From Halichondria panicea (Eukaryota; Porifera; Demospongiae; Suberitida; Halichondriidae), in the NCBI RefSeq assembly GCF_963675165.1, contig NC_087378.1, positions 3,073,525 through 3,137,524 on the forward strand: a stretch of 64,000 nt of DNA, in the 5' to 3' direction. Positions within the stretch are counted from its first letter, which is position 1; the number at the start of each line of letters is the position of its first letter. Below the pieces are notes generated by a model that saw only the letters and a list, made by a program, of their open reading frames with translations, ran no database searches and was not told the origin of the DNA. The position numbers and the translations under genes are program-made. This document shows, piece after piece, positions 44,531-57,402 of this stretch.

Positions 44531-44919
44531 TAGTTGCAGCAAAGACAAATCCTGACATAGGCTTGAAACCCTACCTCCCGTCAGGGACGGTCGGGCTCCG
44601 CCCAACTACTCATGGGCCACGGTGGATTTCCAACGTGCCAATGAGATTGCTCACAAGCATCAGGTGACTTGAATAGGAGGCAAATAGTGAAACTGTACGT
44701 GCGGTTTGAGCGGCAAGCAGTGATGTGGCTGTGCAGAGATGCGGATGTGGTTGCATTTTTATGGTTTTGTTAGCTTGTACAGTGACGTAATACATTCATT
44801 GTGAAATGTAAAGAGTGCTCAGACAGACACCAAAGGTGCGGCTAATTCATGAGACTAACTTCAGTAGAGGCCTAATTGTGGGTGACCTCTCACAAAGGTC
44901 GTAGTTCTGTCATGTCAAA

Positions 44920-44969
44920 CCATAGATAATAGAGACATTTAATTAATTTCTGTGCTCTATTATCTATGG
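44920..44969. repeat. 50-bp foldback insert with 5-bp target duplication
   Basis: CCATAGATAATAGAG and CTCTATTATCTATGG bracket about 20 bp. TCAAA flanks both sides (44915-44919 and 44970-44974). A very small MITE by structure; spacer between the head-to-head genes. Confidence 0.75.
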
Positions 44970-45310
44970 TCAAACTGACCTCTGACCTTTATAAAGTAGG
45001 AGCTACCGTGTTGTAGAGTGAATGTATAGCTCAGCTATATCATCATCTAAGTATACTCTTGTTTCCAGAATGAGAAGGTGGCCTGCTGGCTAGAAAAGAG
45101 CTCGTAAAAGTAGGTTCAAGGTTCAAGTATTTTAATTATTTTAATAAGACTACGTCATTAGTAACTTTTTGGCTTCGTGTCCAACCTCCTCTGATTAGTA
45201 GCCGCTTTCCATTCGAGGGGGGCGAAGTATGTTTCCAAGGCAACTTGCTCTTGCTTTGATGATAAAATAAAGTGCTCTGAGCGCACATACGATTGCTGAA
45301 CGAGACCAGG

Positions 45311-48300
45311 ATGGCCACCCTTTCTCCTTCTCATAGAAGTTGCATCAAGTTTAGTAGTGCTGAATCTTGTGTAAACAGAGTTGTGTTCCATTTGAGTATT
45401 CTAAAAGATCAGTTACAAGAAATTAACAGACTCCTAGATGCCTCGAAAAATAACCAGGAACCTGAATTTTTGGTTAAAGTAGATGGATTTTCAAAGGTTG
45501 GCACAAAGAATGCAGTGAGATCAAGTTCTCCTAGGCTGGTTATTGAAGGAGTAACCACTGGGATACCAATAGAAAATCTGACAGTGAAAAAGGTTGTTAC
45601 TTTTTAATATTCGTGATTTACTGTAATTGATGTAATTACAGCGCCACGTCAGCACCAGCATAATTTTTAAGGCCCTAAAAGAAGCGCTATTAAGCACCTA
45701 CCGTTGATTTTTTCTGGCGCTTATAAAAAGGCTTGTTTGAGACATCAAGACGAGACATCAAGACCATGTACCATGCATCATGTTGCATCTTTGACTTCCA
45801 TCACACTGCTGAGTAGGTGCCTAACCCATAGAGATAGTGTAGCTGGGAGGAGCCAACGTTAACCGTTTCCGTTTCCTAGCTGATACGCTAAGCACATCCT
45901 CGTATCGCAGGGGCGTGTCACGGGAGCCATACAAGTTCAGCGCATGCTCTTCCTGGACTCAAATACATGTAGCTGTCCTCGTACTTTGATCCCACCCTCT
46001 TCCCCATTCTTCCCCATCCTTTTCGTTTATTCTTTCCGTCCTAGGACTTGAGGTTCTGGGTTGCTCTTTACAGGGACCAGTTGGGACCCCCAGCTAATCA
46101 CATTCTACATCAAACAACTGCCCCTGTAATTAACAGTCACATGATCCATAGCTAAATAGCACACGTTAATAATATTTATTAATGATCTATCCGAGTAGTG
46201 ACCACCTGTTGGAGGGCCAACTCCCGATCACGCTGCTGCGGACAACCTGGATACCAGGCCAAAATAGTATTGGTTAAGTGCTTAATTAAGTAGGTCTGTT
46301 GGCGGGGTCACGTCCACATGTTGAGTTAACATTAATATGCACACACAGTGTGACCTACATGATTATAATTATTATTTATCTTTTTCCATGACTGCGAATG
46401 TATCGCCAATTTCATGGAGCAATCCCATCAGCATACTTTTCCAAGCCTGCACATTATAGTACCTGCACACTCAAACAGTACACTTATAGACTTCTTCCCA
46501 AGTCTGAGTGCTACGACTTACTGTCATATCTATACTTAGCATCATAACAGGAAATCAGTTCAGTTATTTATGACATAAGGATTACGAATCAAGCGTGTGC
46601 CAATACTTACCCTTCGTATCTAGCCCTAGATTCCATGAGTAAGTACTCTTGACTTGCCTTCAATGCAGCACTCAAATGTGTAACTGCCCTCCAAGATGGT
46701 GGATAGCAACAATTGTCAAGGGGCGTGCGTTACTTCTGCTGCACTATCTCTATAGCTACATTCATGAATGTTATTCACGAGTAAAGCAAGTGAAACTGAG
46801 CTAGATCACGCCTATTTCTCTAAAATGTCTACACTAGCGTAAGCGCCACCATAATTGTTAGGGCCTAGGAAAACAACCCTTGGAGAAAACTAATAATGTT
46901 TAGACGCTACGAAGTACAATATTTAGCTATTTTAGGATTTCGATTTTCTTTCATGAGAAGTAACTTCAATATCTCCTCTGCATTTTCAATCCTAAAATTT
47001 TTTTATATAGCTGTAATACGTACAAGGCGGCCATTGAAATTTGTTCATGCTGTTCTTATATGCGGATAGAACTTGGAACATTAGTTTCTCAAAACGGTAG
47101 GGCAATACCTTTCCCCTTTCACTCGAAAATATTTTGGAGTAGGAAGGTGCAAGGTAAGGGATATTTGAAGCTTACATGTAAAAGTACTACTTTATTACCC
47201 GAGGCTCGCGTGGGCGGCCATGGGTATAGTAGTCCGTTTGTTTGTTTGTTTGTGTATTTTGAGTCTACTCACCTGGATGTCACAGCGCTGCGTTTACGGC
47301 ATGGATAGTCTTCACACAACAAGTTTTAATAGTGGCAGATTTTGGTTAAAGCTTCTTTGTCGAATAAAAGCGAGCAAAAGCTAAGAAGCTTGAACTTGCA
47401 TGTTGGCAGCTAGCTAACTACACGCGGCCTTATTCGAGATAGACTACGTATTTACAGCTAAAGTGATCCCATACCAGGAACAATGGAACAGGGTCACTAA
47501 AGTAGAAAGCTAGAATTGTGACTGGTAGCCATACTTCTCTAAGACTACAGGTTTCTTTGCTGTGATCCCAGTCCACAGTGCATGTCTCATGTACCACTAA
47601 AACTCTGTTCTCAAATGTTTCAGCTGGCTGGTTTAGTTTTATTGCCCTTGAGTTGCTGGTGCTAGTCATACATGCTACATGCACTGCATTATATCACGTC
47701 TCTGGTTTCTTTATAACCATGTCACGAGGGTTTGCACTTTAGTGCTCTAGTTTAATTAAGCAATTAATTAGTTGCTCTATAAGGGTTGTTTTCCTAAGCC
47801 CTGTCAAATTTTTTTCGGGCTCTGTAATTACGTCAATTACAGTATAATTATAGAGGTACTGGGGGGAATTTCTGGACGGAAGAAGTCGTAGCAAAAAAAC
47901 ATGAATTTCTCTGGAGAGTTTTATTTAGAAATAGTTGCCAGTGACCTCTACTGTGTCGTCTTTCAGCCTGTAACAGTCGCTCTAGGCGTTCGTATCAGCA
48001 CACAACCAAAATGGAAGTTCGCTTAAAACAGTGGGCGTTTTACATTAATAAAATCCGGAAATGGTTGTCACTGTCCGTTTATTGCCTTGTGAACTGCTAC
48101 TTTTCAGGCTGCGCTCATTTCCAAAGGAGAACACTGAATTTTGCTGTTTTTGCTGCCGTGGCACAAGATCTCTATGCCATGCATTTGTGAATTAAAGTAC
48201 AAAAGTTAGCTAAGTGTCTGCTAATACCCTACTCACAGTGCTATAATTATTTTACTCTTCCGTACAGACTGCCAAGCAAGAGAAATTCGATAGAAATGAA

Positions 48301-51300
48301 GTTGTCGGCGGAGCTGTAATACTAGTCGCTCGTTTGGAGCAAGACAGGCAAGAAACATTGAGCAGCATGACAAAGGAAAGAGAGAGAGTATTTTGCCTAA
48401 GTAAAGGTTTGGATAAAGAATGTGCGAGAAGGCTCAACTTGCTACCGAGTGTTGTACAAGCAGGTTAGTGTATTAAACGGTGCCATTTGTACGTCGTTCT
48501 CAGTGTCATTTTTGAACTTAGAATCTTACAGTATGAAATTGTGTTTCTGTAGAACATGATGAGCTTTTAAGAGACTTGATGGAATTGAGGTGGCATGTCA
48601 AGTTCAATAGACGTCAGCTGGATCGCGTGAAGAATGACTTAAAACTAAGAAGTAAGACTGCATATACATTTAACAGAGTTTTGAGACTAATTATATTGCA
48701 ACAGGGCTCAAGAATAGTGAATTAAAGCACTCTGTTGATTACTATGTGGAAAACTGGTTAGTTTTAGTGAATTGTAGTGATGATAGGAAGAATATTCTTA
48801 TTTAGCCCGTTGTTGGAAGAAAAACTGGTCATCGAGAGTTTACGTACGTCAGCAATTGCCAGAGATCAGCAAAGTACACTTGACCAACTCAACCAAGCCA
48901 AGCATTCCCTCTCTCAGACTGAAGACAGGTCTAACAGAGTGCACAAGCGTGTCAACCGAGAAAGGAATGATATTGAGAACACACTGGATGAAGCTAGGAC
49001 GGTTTTAATCACTTCAGAGTAAGTGCTTGTGATTGAATCTAGAATGTCATTTCCAAATTCCAACTACCAACTACCGTATAATTATGCTGGCCGCTCTTGT
49101 ATAATGGCCGCTCTCTGCCAGCAAAATTAAACATTTAGTAGCTGCTCTCAAACAGTGAACTTTGACTCTATCTAAGGCTAGCATTGCAGCCATTAGCAGC
49201 TAGCTAAGTAGCAGCTTGTTAGGCTTTACAAAGATTTTCTCATGACAGAGTTCAAGTTTGTGCAGGTGAAAATAACTTTTGATGACAAACTAAAGGTTGT
49301 TGAATTAGCTGGGGCTAATAAAGCCTCTCTTGAACGGTGACCTCTCTCGAATTATAGTAGCCGCGGCCTCTGATCAAGCATATACGGTACTTTTGTCTTT
49401 CTCCAGGGCAAGTATTATTATTTGGCGAATAGGACGTTTTGGCGGATTGGCATTTTTCAATTTGGCGTCTCGGGCGACGCAACTATGTGAACTAGAGCAC
49501 TGAAGTGCTGCTAAACCTCGGCTGTTTACATGAATGCAGTAGTAACCTTGTATGAAGCTGGCTAAGTAGCAAGTAATGAGCAAAACCCTTTCCCATTGTT
49601 CCTAGTGCATGATCACTGTTAATACGTACCTCGAATAAAGGATGCCTGTAGCAAGGGCCATACAACCAACGTGCTTCTTAGCTTTTATTCGACAACGAAG
49701 CTTTTAGCCATTTTCAAAACTAATAACTTGTGTGAAGGCTATCCATGCTGTAAACGCAGCACTATATATGGCATCCAGGTGAGTAGACTCAGATATCACA
49801 AACCAACGGACCCGTGGCCGCCCACGCACCTAGGGTTAATGCCGTTGCATGTGTAGGGGCACTAAACAGGAACGCACGCCAACCAGAAATGAAGCCAATA
49901 CTCCCCACATAGGTTTGTGAGACACGACAGTAGTTATAATAACAGTCGGTCACCGGACAATTTCCGGTCTAATCATTCACGTGATCGACTAATAATCACT
50001 TTGCAGGGACAAAATATCAGATCAAAGTTTTGCTAGTACCATATTACTAGAATGTTTTGTGGGTGAAAAATCTTTGCGAATAAGCCAAATCAGCAGAAAA
50101 TTTGACCCTTTGCGATCTAACTATTGCGTTCTGGCAAAGATCGTGTGTATTTAGTAATAATTTAGGTTTTGCGGATTTTAATGTTGCAAATTGATCAACC
50201 ATTGCAAAGTTCGCAAATGTTTGATACTCGCAAAACATTCTAGTAATACGGTAGTTATCATATAGGATTACAGACTCAGAGAGTGAAGCTAGTCATCCAA
50301 GAAAGAAGTGCTTAAAGAATGGATTGCTGAAAATGACGAATACATTTTCTTGGCTGAAATATGAACTTGCCGATCGAAGTTATGTCTCTTCTCTGAAGTA
50401 TTCCAAGTATGTTCAGTTCTCAAGTCACCTTGAAGATGTAAGAAACTTCAACAGAACAAGTAAGAGTTTCTATAGGCTTCTAGTCATGGATTTTAATTCA
50501 TGGATTTGCAAAATAATGCTTCGTTCTCGAGTTATGCCTAGTTTTGCTTACTTGGAATGCCATTGCAGCCTTTTCAGAAGAGCATGTAGCCAAACTTGTT
50601 TACCGAGTGTTGCTACTCTACTTTAGTAGTTAGCTCCTATAATGACTGTGTTGAATTCAATTCATTCATTGCAATCAACAATAAATAACATACAACATAG
50701 TAACGTAACATAAGCAAACTATAATAGTTTTTTAACGAAAGCAAAACCTGGCAAGAGGCATGTAAAATGTTTTCGTTTTACGGTATAATGTTAAGTGTGT
50801 TAAGTGTATTATTCATTGCCGTAATTGATGTAATTACAGCGCCAGAAAAAATTAATTCCACTTCTGCAGAAGTGGCACATCTTTTAGACCACAAAAATGC
50901 GTTCAGCCCAGCTGGTGTCTAAATTATGGTGGCGCTTATGTTCTACAGCTAGTACAGAATTTGTAGACAAAATGGGCGTGGTCTAGCTCAGTTTCACTTG
51001 CTAGCTGCACCGTTGAGAGCTGAATGGACTCGTGAACAACGTTCATTGATGTAGTTATGGGTTAGACAACTGTTTAGAAGTGAAGGAAGTCAAAGATGCA
51101 GGATGATTGTCTTGATGTCTCAAATTGTCTTGATGTCTCAAACAAGCCTTTTTATAAGCGCCAGAAACAGCAACGGTTGGCGCTTTTTTAGGACCTAAAA
51201 TATTATGCTGATACTGACGTGGCGCTTAAATTATGGTGGCCCCGTAATTACATCAATTACGGTAATTTTATTGTTTCTTACCTTCCCATTAATTGTCGTG

Positions 51301-54300
51301 CATTTTTAGGGCTAAACTAAAGGATGCAATTATAGAAGCCTCTTCTATAACTCATCGGATAAACAATTGTTGTGCTAAGGTATCATCAAATCAAAAAGAT
51401 ATGGAAAGTCTTGGTATGACATTTTTAATTGATAATCCTAGCTGTATGACAGATTCTTTTTGTAGATGGTAAAATGGTTACTACCATGGGCTTTCAGTCT
51501 CAAGTTGAGAGTAGAGTTGCTCTTTTTCATGAGAGCTTCTCTTCCATGGAGAGCGCTCATCTAGATCTGGAGCGAAAGTTAGAGAAACTTCATCAAAAGA
51601 AACAATCTGAGGTTAGAGAACTTCAACACTACCTGGCAATAACACTGCATGCCTGGAAATGACTTTTAAGTGCATTGAGTACAGGAATAATTATTATGTA
51701 ACTAGATTATAACCTAGAATAGGGAATAGAGATTAATTTTAGTCTGCTGTACGTATATACATGTATAAACAATGAACTGTATATGTATGCTACATAATAG
51801 ATACGTTTAATTCTATAGCATGGTACACTTAATGCGGAGTATGTGCTACTGATGGCAAATATGCAGAAAAGGAACCACAAACTTAGGGAAGCAAGAGAAT
51901 CTAAGGAAGATTTGCAGCACTCAAATGACACACTGAAAGAAAACATTGCCCTCTTGTGAGTTGTGTCACAGTGTGTATGTAGTAATGTGATGATGTCATT
52001 ATTCTACACAATCTTTGGGGGGAAGGTTCACCCCTGCCCCCCCCCCCCTCCACTAGATGAAACTAAAAGTATATCCCCTAATAAATAAATAAAGTATACC
52101 CCCCTTGAATTATGGTACTAATTAGTATTATTCATTAGTTTTTGCTGAATTTCATAGTAAATTGCATTAGTTTTGCTTCCCGCTACTATAGTCTAAAGGG
52201 AAGGAACCTATAAAAAAGGGACCATTTTTGTTATTGGGTGAGGTGGTGCATGAGTCAAAAAGTAGATTTCATCCACTGCATTTACACACAGTGCAACATG
52301 CCCTATGTTTTGGTGTATTGCAGTGCAATATACAGTACCCGTTCCAATTAACAACGGTTGATTAGAAAAAAACGCAACGGTACGTAGCGTATCTTGAGCA
52401 TACTTTTAGTGTTTGTTTTGTAGCGTACCAGCGTACTATGGACGTACTACGTAAACGGAACGGGTACTTATATTGCATGGCTGCTACTGTACAGTGCCTT
52501 TAGTATAGAGAGTTTTGCAATTTGCTCCTATTAGTGTAAATATGAATATTAATTTTGGTGCATTTCTAAGAAATGCTGCTGATACCATTCATTGTGTACA
52601 TAGGTAAAAGAATAATTTAAAACATACTCAAAAAGATATTCGTGGTAACCAAAGGTGGTGGGTATAATAATTATAGTGGTCTATAAAACAACAATCGCTT
52701 AGTGATGGAAAAGACTGATTGTTGTCGGCTAAGGTCTGGAACTCTGGCACAACATTCCTTAGTTCACTGAATTATTGGTGCCTTAGCGATGGAAATCATG
52801 TCAGCTAATGTATCATTTTTTAACACATGGAATTTTAATTGTCTTCTCTTCTGGTAGCAGCAACTTTATTAAAACTTTTTTTATTTTTTAAAATTAGATT
52901 GTAAGTGCTCTAAGATCTGTTTCTGTGATGTTAAAGACAAACCGCGGTAATAATGACATTTTACACATTTGTAATCTATGAGTTTCCTGACAAGAACTAA
53001 GTTATGTGATCAAATATGGCTTTATGTGGTTGATAAGTACAGTAGAAACTGGATTATTAGCGCATGTGCTTTTGGGGTCAATAGCAGAGCTCTATATAAT
53101 ATGCTTATATTCGAGAATGCGCCTATAATGCAGTCATTTCGAGCCTCATTCACCCAGCAACCAAATGTCTCTGTGATGAGAGCTGACTCGCAAGCTGGCT
53201 AGAAAGTGAGCATGCAAGGCACAAGCAGGCAATCCTAACTGGATCTATATCACACTATTATATTTTACAGTTCAACTACATCATTTATAAAAACATTCAT
53301 ATTTACCAGGAACTTGGAATAAAAGGACCTCATCCATGTTTCACATTCTCTCAGCATGATCAGACAAGGTAATTAACAGCATGCCCAGAGAGTCCTTCCA
53401 GATGGATATATCACCAGCTATATATATTATAGCTATCATGCACTGCATATACAAGCTATATAACTAGCTCATAGATGAAACAAAATTAGCTAAATCAATT
53501 CTAAAATTGCACTAATAACCTTCGCATATTGGAAAAGTGCTTCAATTCGAGTATAAAAAGCCTGCAGTTGAGCATGCGCTTAAAATAAAGATACGCTTAG
53601 AGTCGAGTAAGCGCTAATAGTCCAGTTTCTACGGTATGCCAGGGACTTTCTACATGGAAAATGCTAACTTTTAGCTGGTTGGAGCTTATCAGCTCTATAG
53701 ATATTTAGAAAATGCTTGTCACAAATGGTGCAATCTGATTGGTTGCTTGGAGGTCCTTTATTTCTCATAGAGACCTCTCAGTCATTCAGAGGTCTTCTAT
53801 GGAGGTCCATTATATGTACACTACATGCATTTAACATTTTTTACACAATCATACATGGAATGCTTAGCAACATCTATTTTATACATGCACAAGTACACCG
53901 AAGTCATAGTAACCATGATGCAGTGCACCATTAGAAACTAATTTTTAAAAGTCTTTGTGTTCTGCAGTGCCGCTTTGTAGCTTTTATCTCACTCTTGCAG
54001 CTACCAATAGCTAGTGCTCTAGTGCAGAGCTAACTACTAAGTAGAATAACAACTTTCTATTAACCGTTTTTGCTATGCAAGAGACGGAAACTGCCTTCAA
54101 TGTGAGTTTTTTTTATGTAGACTAGCCAGAGCAAAGCTTTAATGTTGCTTGAGGTTTGTAGAAACAGAGTCTTCTTTGTGTTAATAATAGCTTAGCTTGC
54201 TTAGCACTATTCTAAATCAGTTATAGGCCTCGTCCAACGGTCACTATGGAGTTTTGAGACCCTTAGGCCCTTAGTAGCACCCTCACTACGCTCGAGATGC

Positions 54301-57300
54301 TACAGCCTCGGGCCTTCGGTTCTCAAAACCTCATAGAGACCTTGGACTCAGCCTATAACCTATATAATTATAGAAGCACTTTTTAACAAGGGATCCAATG
54401 GGTATATGAAACTTTGAAGTATTACAAACTCTATGAAGATTGAACTCAATACAAATGGACTTTAGTTAGCTCTGCACTATACATGTAAAACACTAGCTAT
54501 TGGGTAGCTGCAAGAATGAAGAGCTGCTAAGCCACACTAGTGTGTTTCATGAGCTTGCAACCACTAATATTATACAGACTGAACTTTTGGCATCCTTTTT
54601 AGCAAAAAATTTTCACCATTCCCTATATAGCTACAGTGCAACAACCGAAGAGAGTAGATTTTTTTTTTTTGGTACACATTTTTTACATTTTGTGGCATAT
54701 CTTCTAAAGTAAGTGATATGATCTATTTGAGTGCAGGTACTGAAAGTTCAACTATTGGCGCTTCCATTGGACCACCACCTGTTACATCACATGACATTAT
54801 CAATATAAAATAGCTGTCTGAAGATGTGTACTTCCAAAAATATGTTAGGAATAGAAGTAGCTTATTTGTTTGAGTTAAGATCTGTGCATGCACCTGAGTA
54901 CAATTATAGTTAAGTTCTGAAATACCGTCTGCATTTTGTTGTTTTTTGGTGGCAAATTAGGAATACAACTTTCTTTAAGGTCTGATTTTTGAGCAGCATG
55001 TACTACATTGTAGTAAGTTAGTACAGATGAAAAGTACACTATTGTAGTCTACATGCAATAGTGTACTTTTCATCTGTACTAACTTACAGGAGTTAGGCTA
55101 GCCTCTTCTTGCTAGAGCGGCCCATCTTGTTTTGGGATGATATGGCTATGTAGTAAGCTCAAATGCCACGCCTCTGTGACACAGAATGACCAACACCAAC
55201 TGTGTAGTTGCAGGTAGACATTGGATGTAGCAAATAACAAGATGATTATTTTGTGATGTCACAAATCAATGAATATCATTGCATATACGGCAGCAAAAGT
55301 AGCAAAACGAAGCAAAATCACCAATTTTGACAAAAAGGGCCACTCTAGCAAAGAAGAGACTTGTCTAGCTCCTGTAAGTTAGTGCAAATGAATTTTACTA
55401 TTGTAGTACATGCTTCTCAAGACTTCCGTTGAAGCTCAAGAGCAATATACATGCACAACAAATTTCAGATCTTAACTCAAACAAATAAGCCTTATTTGTT
55501 TGAGTTAAGATCTGAAATTTGTTGTGTACATGTACCTCTGAAAATATGTTAGGAATAGAAGTGGCTTATAATAAGCTACTTCTATTCTCTGAAAATATGT
55601 TAGGAATAGAAGTGCATGGTACACATTTCAGACATATTGTAATATGATGTAACAGGTGGTGGTCCAATGGAAGCGCCAATAGTTGAACTTTCAGTACCTG
55701 CACTCAAATAGATCATATCACCTAAACTTCAAAGTAGAAGTATTTTTGGATGTGTCATAATTGTAGCTTTTTCATTCACCTGATGTTGCACCATTTCTGG
55801 TAATCTACTCTCTAGACAATTCTAGCAACGTAGCTTTATATCTAGCAAGAGTTTTACAGTTAGATAGCTCAAGGATTAGCTATAGTTTTAATATAGCTAG
55901 TGCAAGTGTTGAGTCGTACACTGTACCAATAATAGCTCGCATGCAGCTGCATGCCTGCATGTTCTATCGGATGGCTATAATGATCAGTTTCAATTATACC
56001 CACACAATTTCCTATTTTTGACTGTCCAATATAACATAATGTGTTAGCTCATTGTTATCTTGTGAGTACTTTGTAGTGCCGTCTTATTAACGACATTTTA
56101 GGAAGTATTTTATAGAGTGCGGAGCTGTTACTATTATATAGAAAGACAATCGTATTGCTCATTGCTTGGTACACTTAATTTTGTGCATGACTTTGGGCTT
56201 GCTTAATGAAGTTGTTACACAGCAATAAACAGACACAAGTCGATGAAAAATCTATTGAGAGGGCCAGTAGGGAGTTAGTCAAACTGGATGAGCAGATGGG
56301 AGTCTCAGTTGCTCAGTTTACAAAGGTAAGAACATGCACCATACCTTAGTGCTAAAAATCAATGTGTAATATCATCAAGAGTATAGATAAGAGTAAGAGT
56401 GTTGAACTGCTAGTAACAGCAATTTCCTGCTCTTGCTGGCATCACTTGATAGTAATCAGTACTGATTAGTTATGTTAGCAACACTTCCCAGAAACCACAC
56501 ATGCTGTGATTGCACACTTCAGTGTTACAAACCACAGACGACAGTTTACTTAACAGCACTCATTAATTGAATAGTGCCGGCAGTGATGACGCATGTCAAG
56601 GCAAATGCGGTTCCACGATTACTACAGCAATTCAACACTCTTACTCTTATCTACTCTTGGTAATATACTAACTAAGTTACGTCATGTAGCCTATTTTTGT
56701 ATAATTTGAGTTCTGTTTAATCTTGAATCGCGTCATTTCATGGACGAAGTAAGTAATCAGTAGGGTTTCATACAGAGGGGGGGCGCCCTGGGATTTTCCA
56801 CCCCTAGCCAAAATCCCCCCCCCTGGAAATATGAAAATTAATGATGTCATACCAAATTGTACAGTCATTCAGATAGATCTACATGTAGCTATAATGATTA
56901 TTCTACGTGTATCAGTCAAATCAGTTAAGAGAAAGCGTCTTACATACATCAGGAGCGCATACATGTACATTGTACATGTATGCCAATCTAGCACATGGTA
57001 TAGTTCAAAAGTTCAGACAGGAGATTACATACACAGAATGCATGTTTGCTCCTTGAATGTCATAGCTAGACTAGATGGATAGGCTTCCCCACAGCACCCC
57101 TTTACAAATGCATCTTCTGCTATCAACTTTCACTACTGCAAAAAATACAGAATGGTAATGGTCGTTTCCGCTCTCCGCCTTCCGTTTCCGTTTTCCGTTT
57201 CCTTCTTTTCCATGCACCCCTATTGCATAGTGATAGTGCGCATGCGCTAGTTTGTTCTCTAGAATCTGGGGAATCCCCTTTTTTATTTCTATTGTACATC

Positions 57301-57360
57301 AGCTTAGCTCTCTATTGCGTTGTTATGCCTCGGTGCGCATGCGCAAGCGAGGTATACGGT

Positions 57361-57402
<42 letters not shown>

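Larger units (their letters stand above)
43885..44608. mobile_element. TAGTTGGGCGGAGC MITE with about 80-bp TIRs and 9-bp target duplication
   Basis: Arms 43885-43960 and 44533-44608 begin TAGTTGGGCGGAGCCCGACC. CTCATGGGC is exact at 43876-43884 and 44609-44617. It contains a complete pogo-like MITE (44232-44530). In the spacer between the two head-to-head genes. Confidence 0.9.
42034..45310. other. Head-to-head spacer between the unknown gene and the coiled-coil gene
   Basis: Contains the small TIR element 42540-42736, the nested pair 43885-44608/44232-44530, the 50-bp insert at 44920, and a lone CAACCTCCTCTG end at 45193. About 42740-43880 and 44620-44910 show no repeat or gene I recognise. 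Promoters for both genes should lie at the two edges. Confidence 0.6.

Noticed and set aside
44127-44558. 143-codon minus frame
   Set aside because: It spans the pogo-like MITE and the poly-T tract and ends in a lysine run; it is repeat sequence.
50280-50460. Extra exon of the coiled-coil gene (CAGACTCAGAGAGTGAAGC after an AG)
   Set aside because: Exons 5 and 6 already join in phase, and this segment has no fitting donor.
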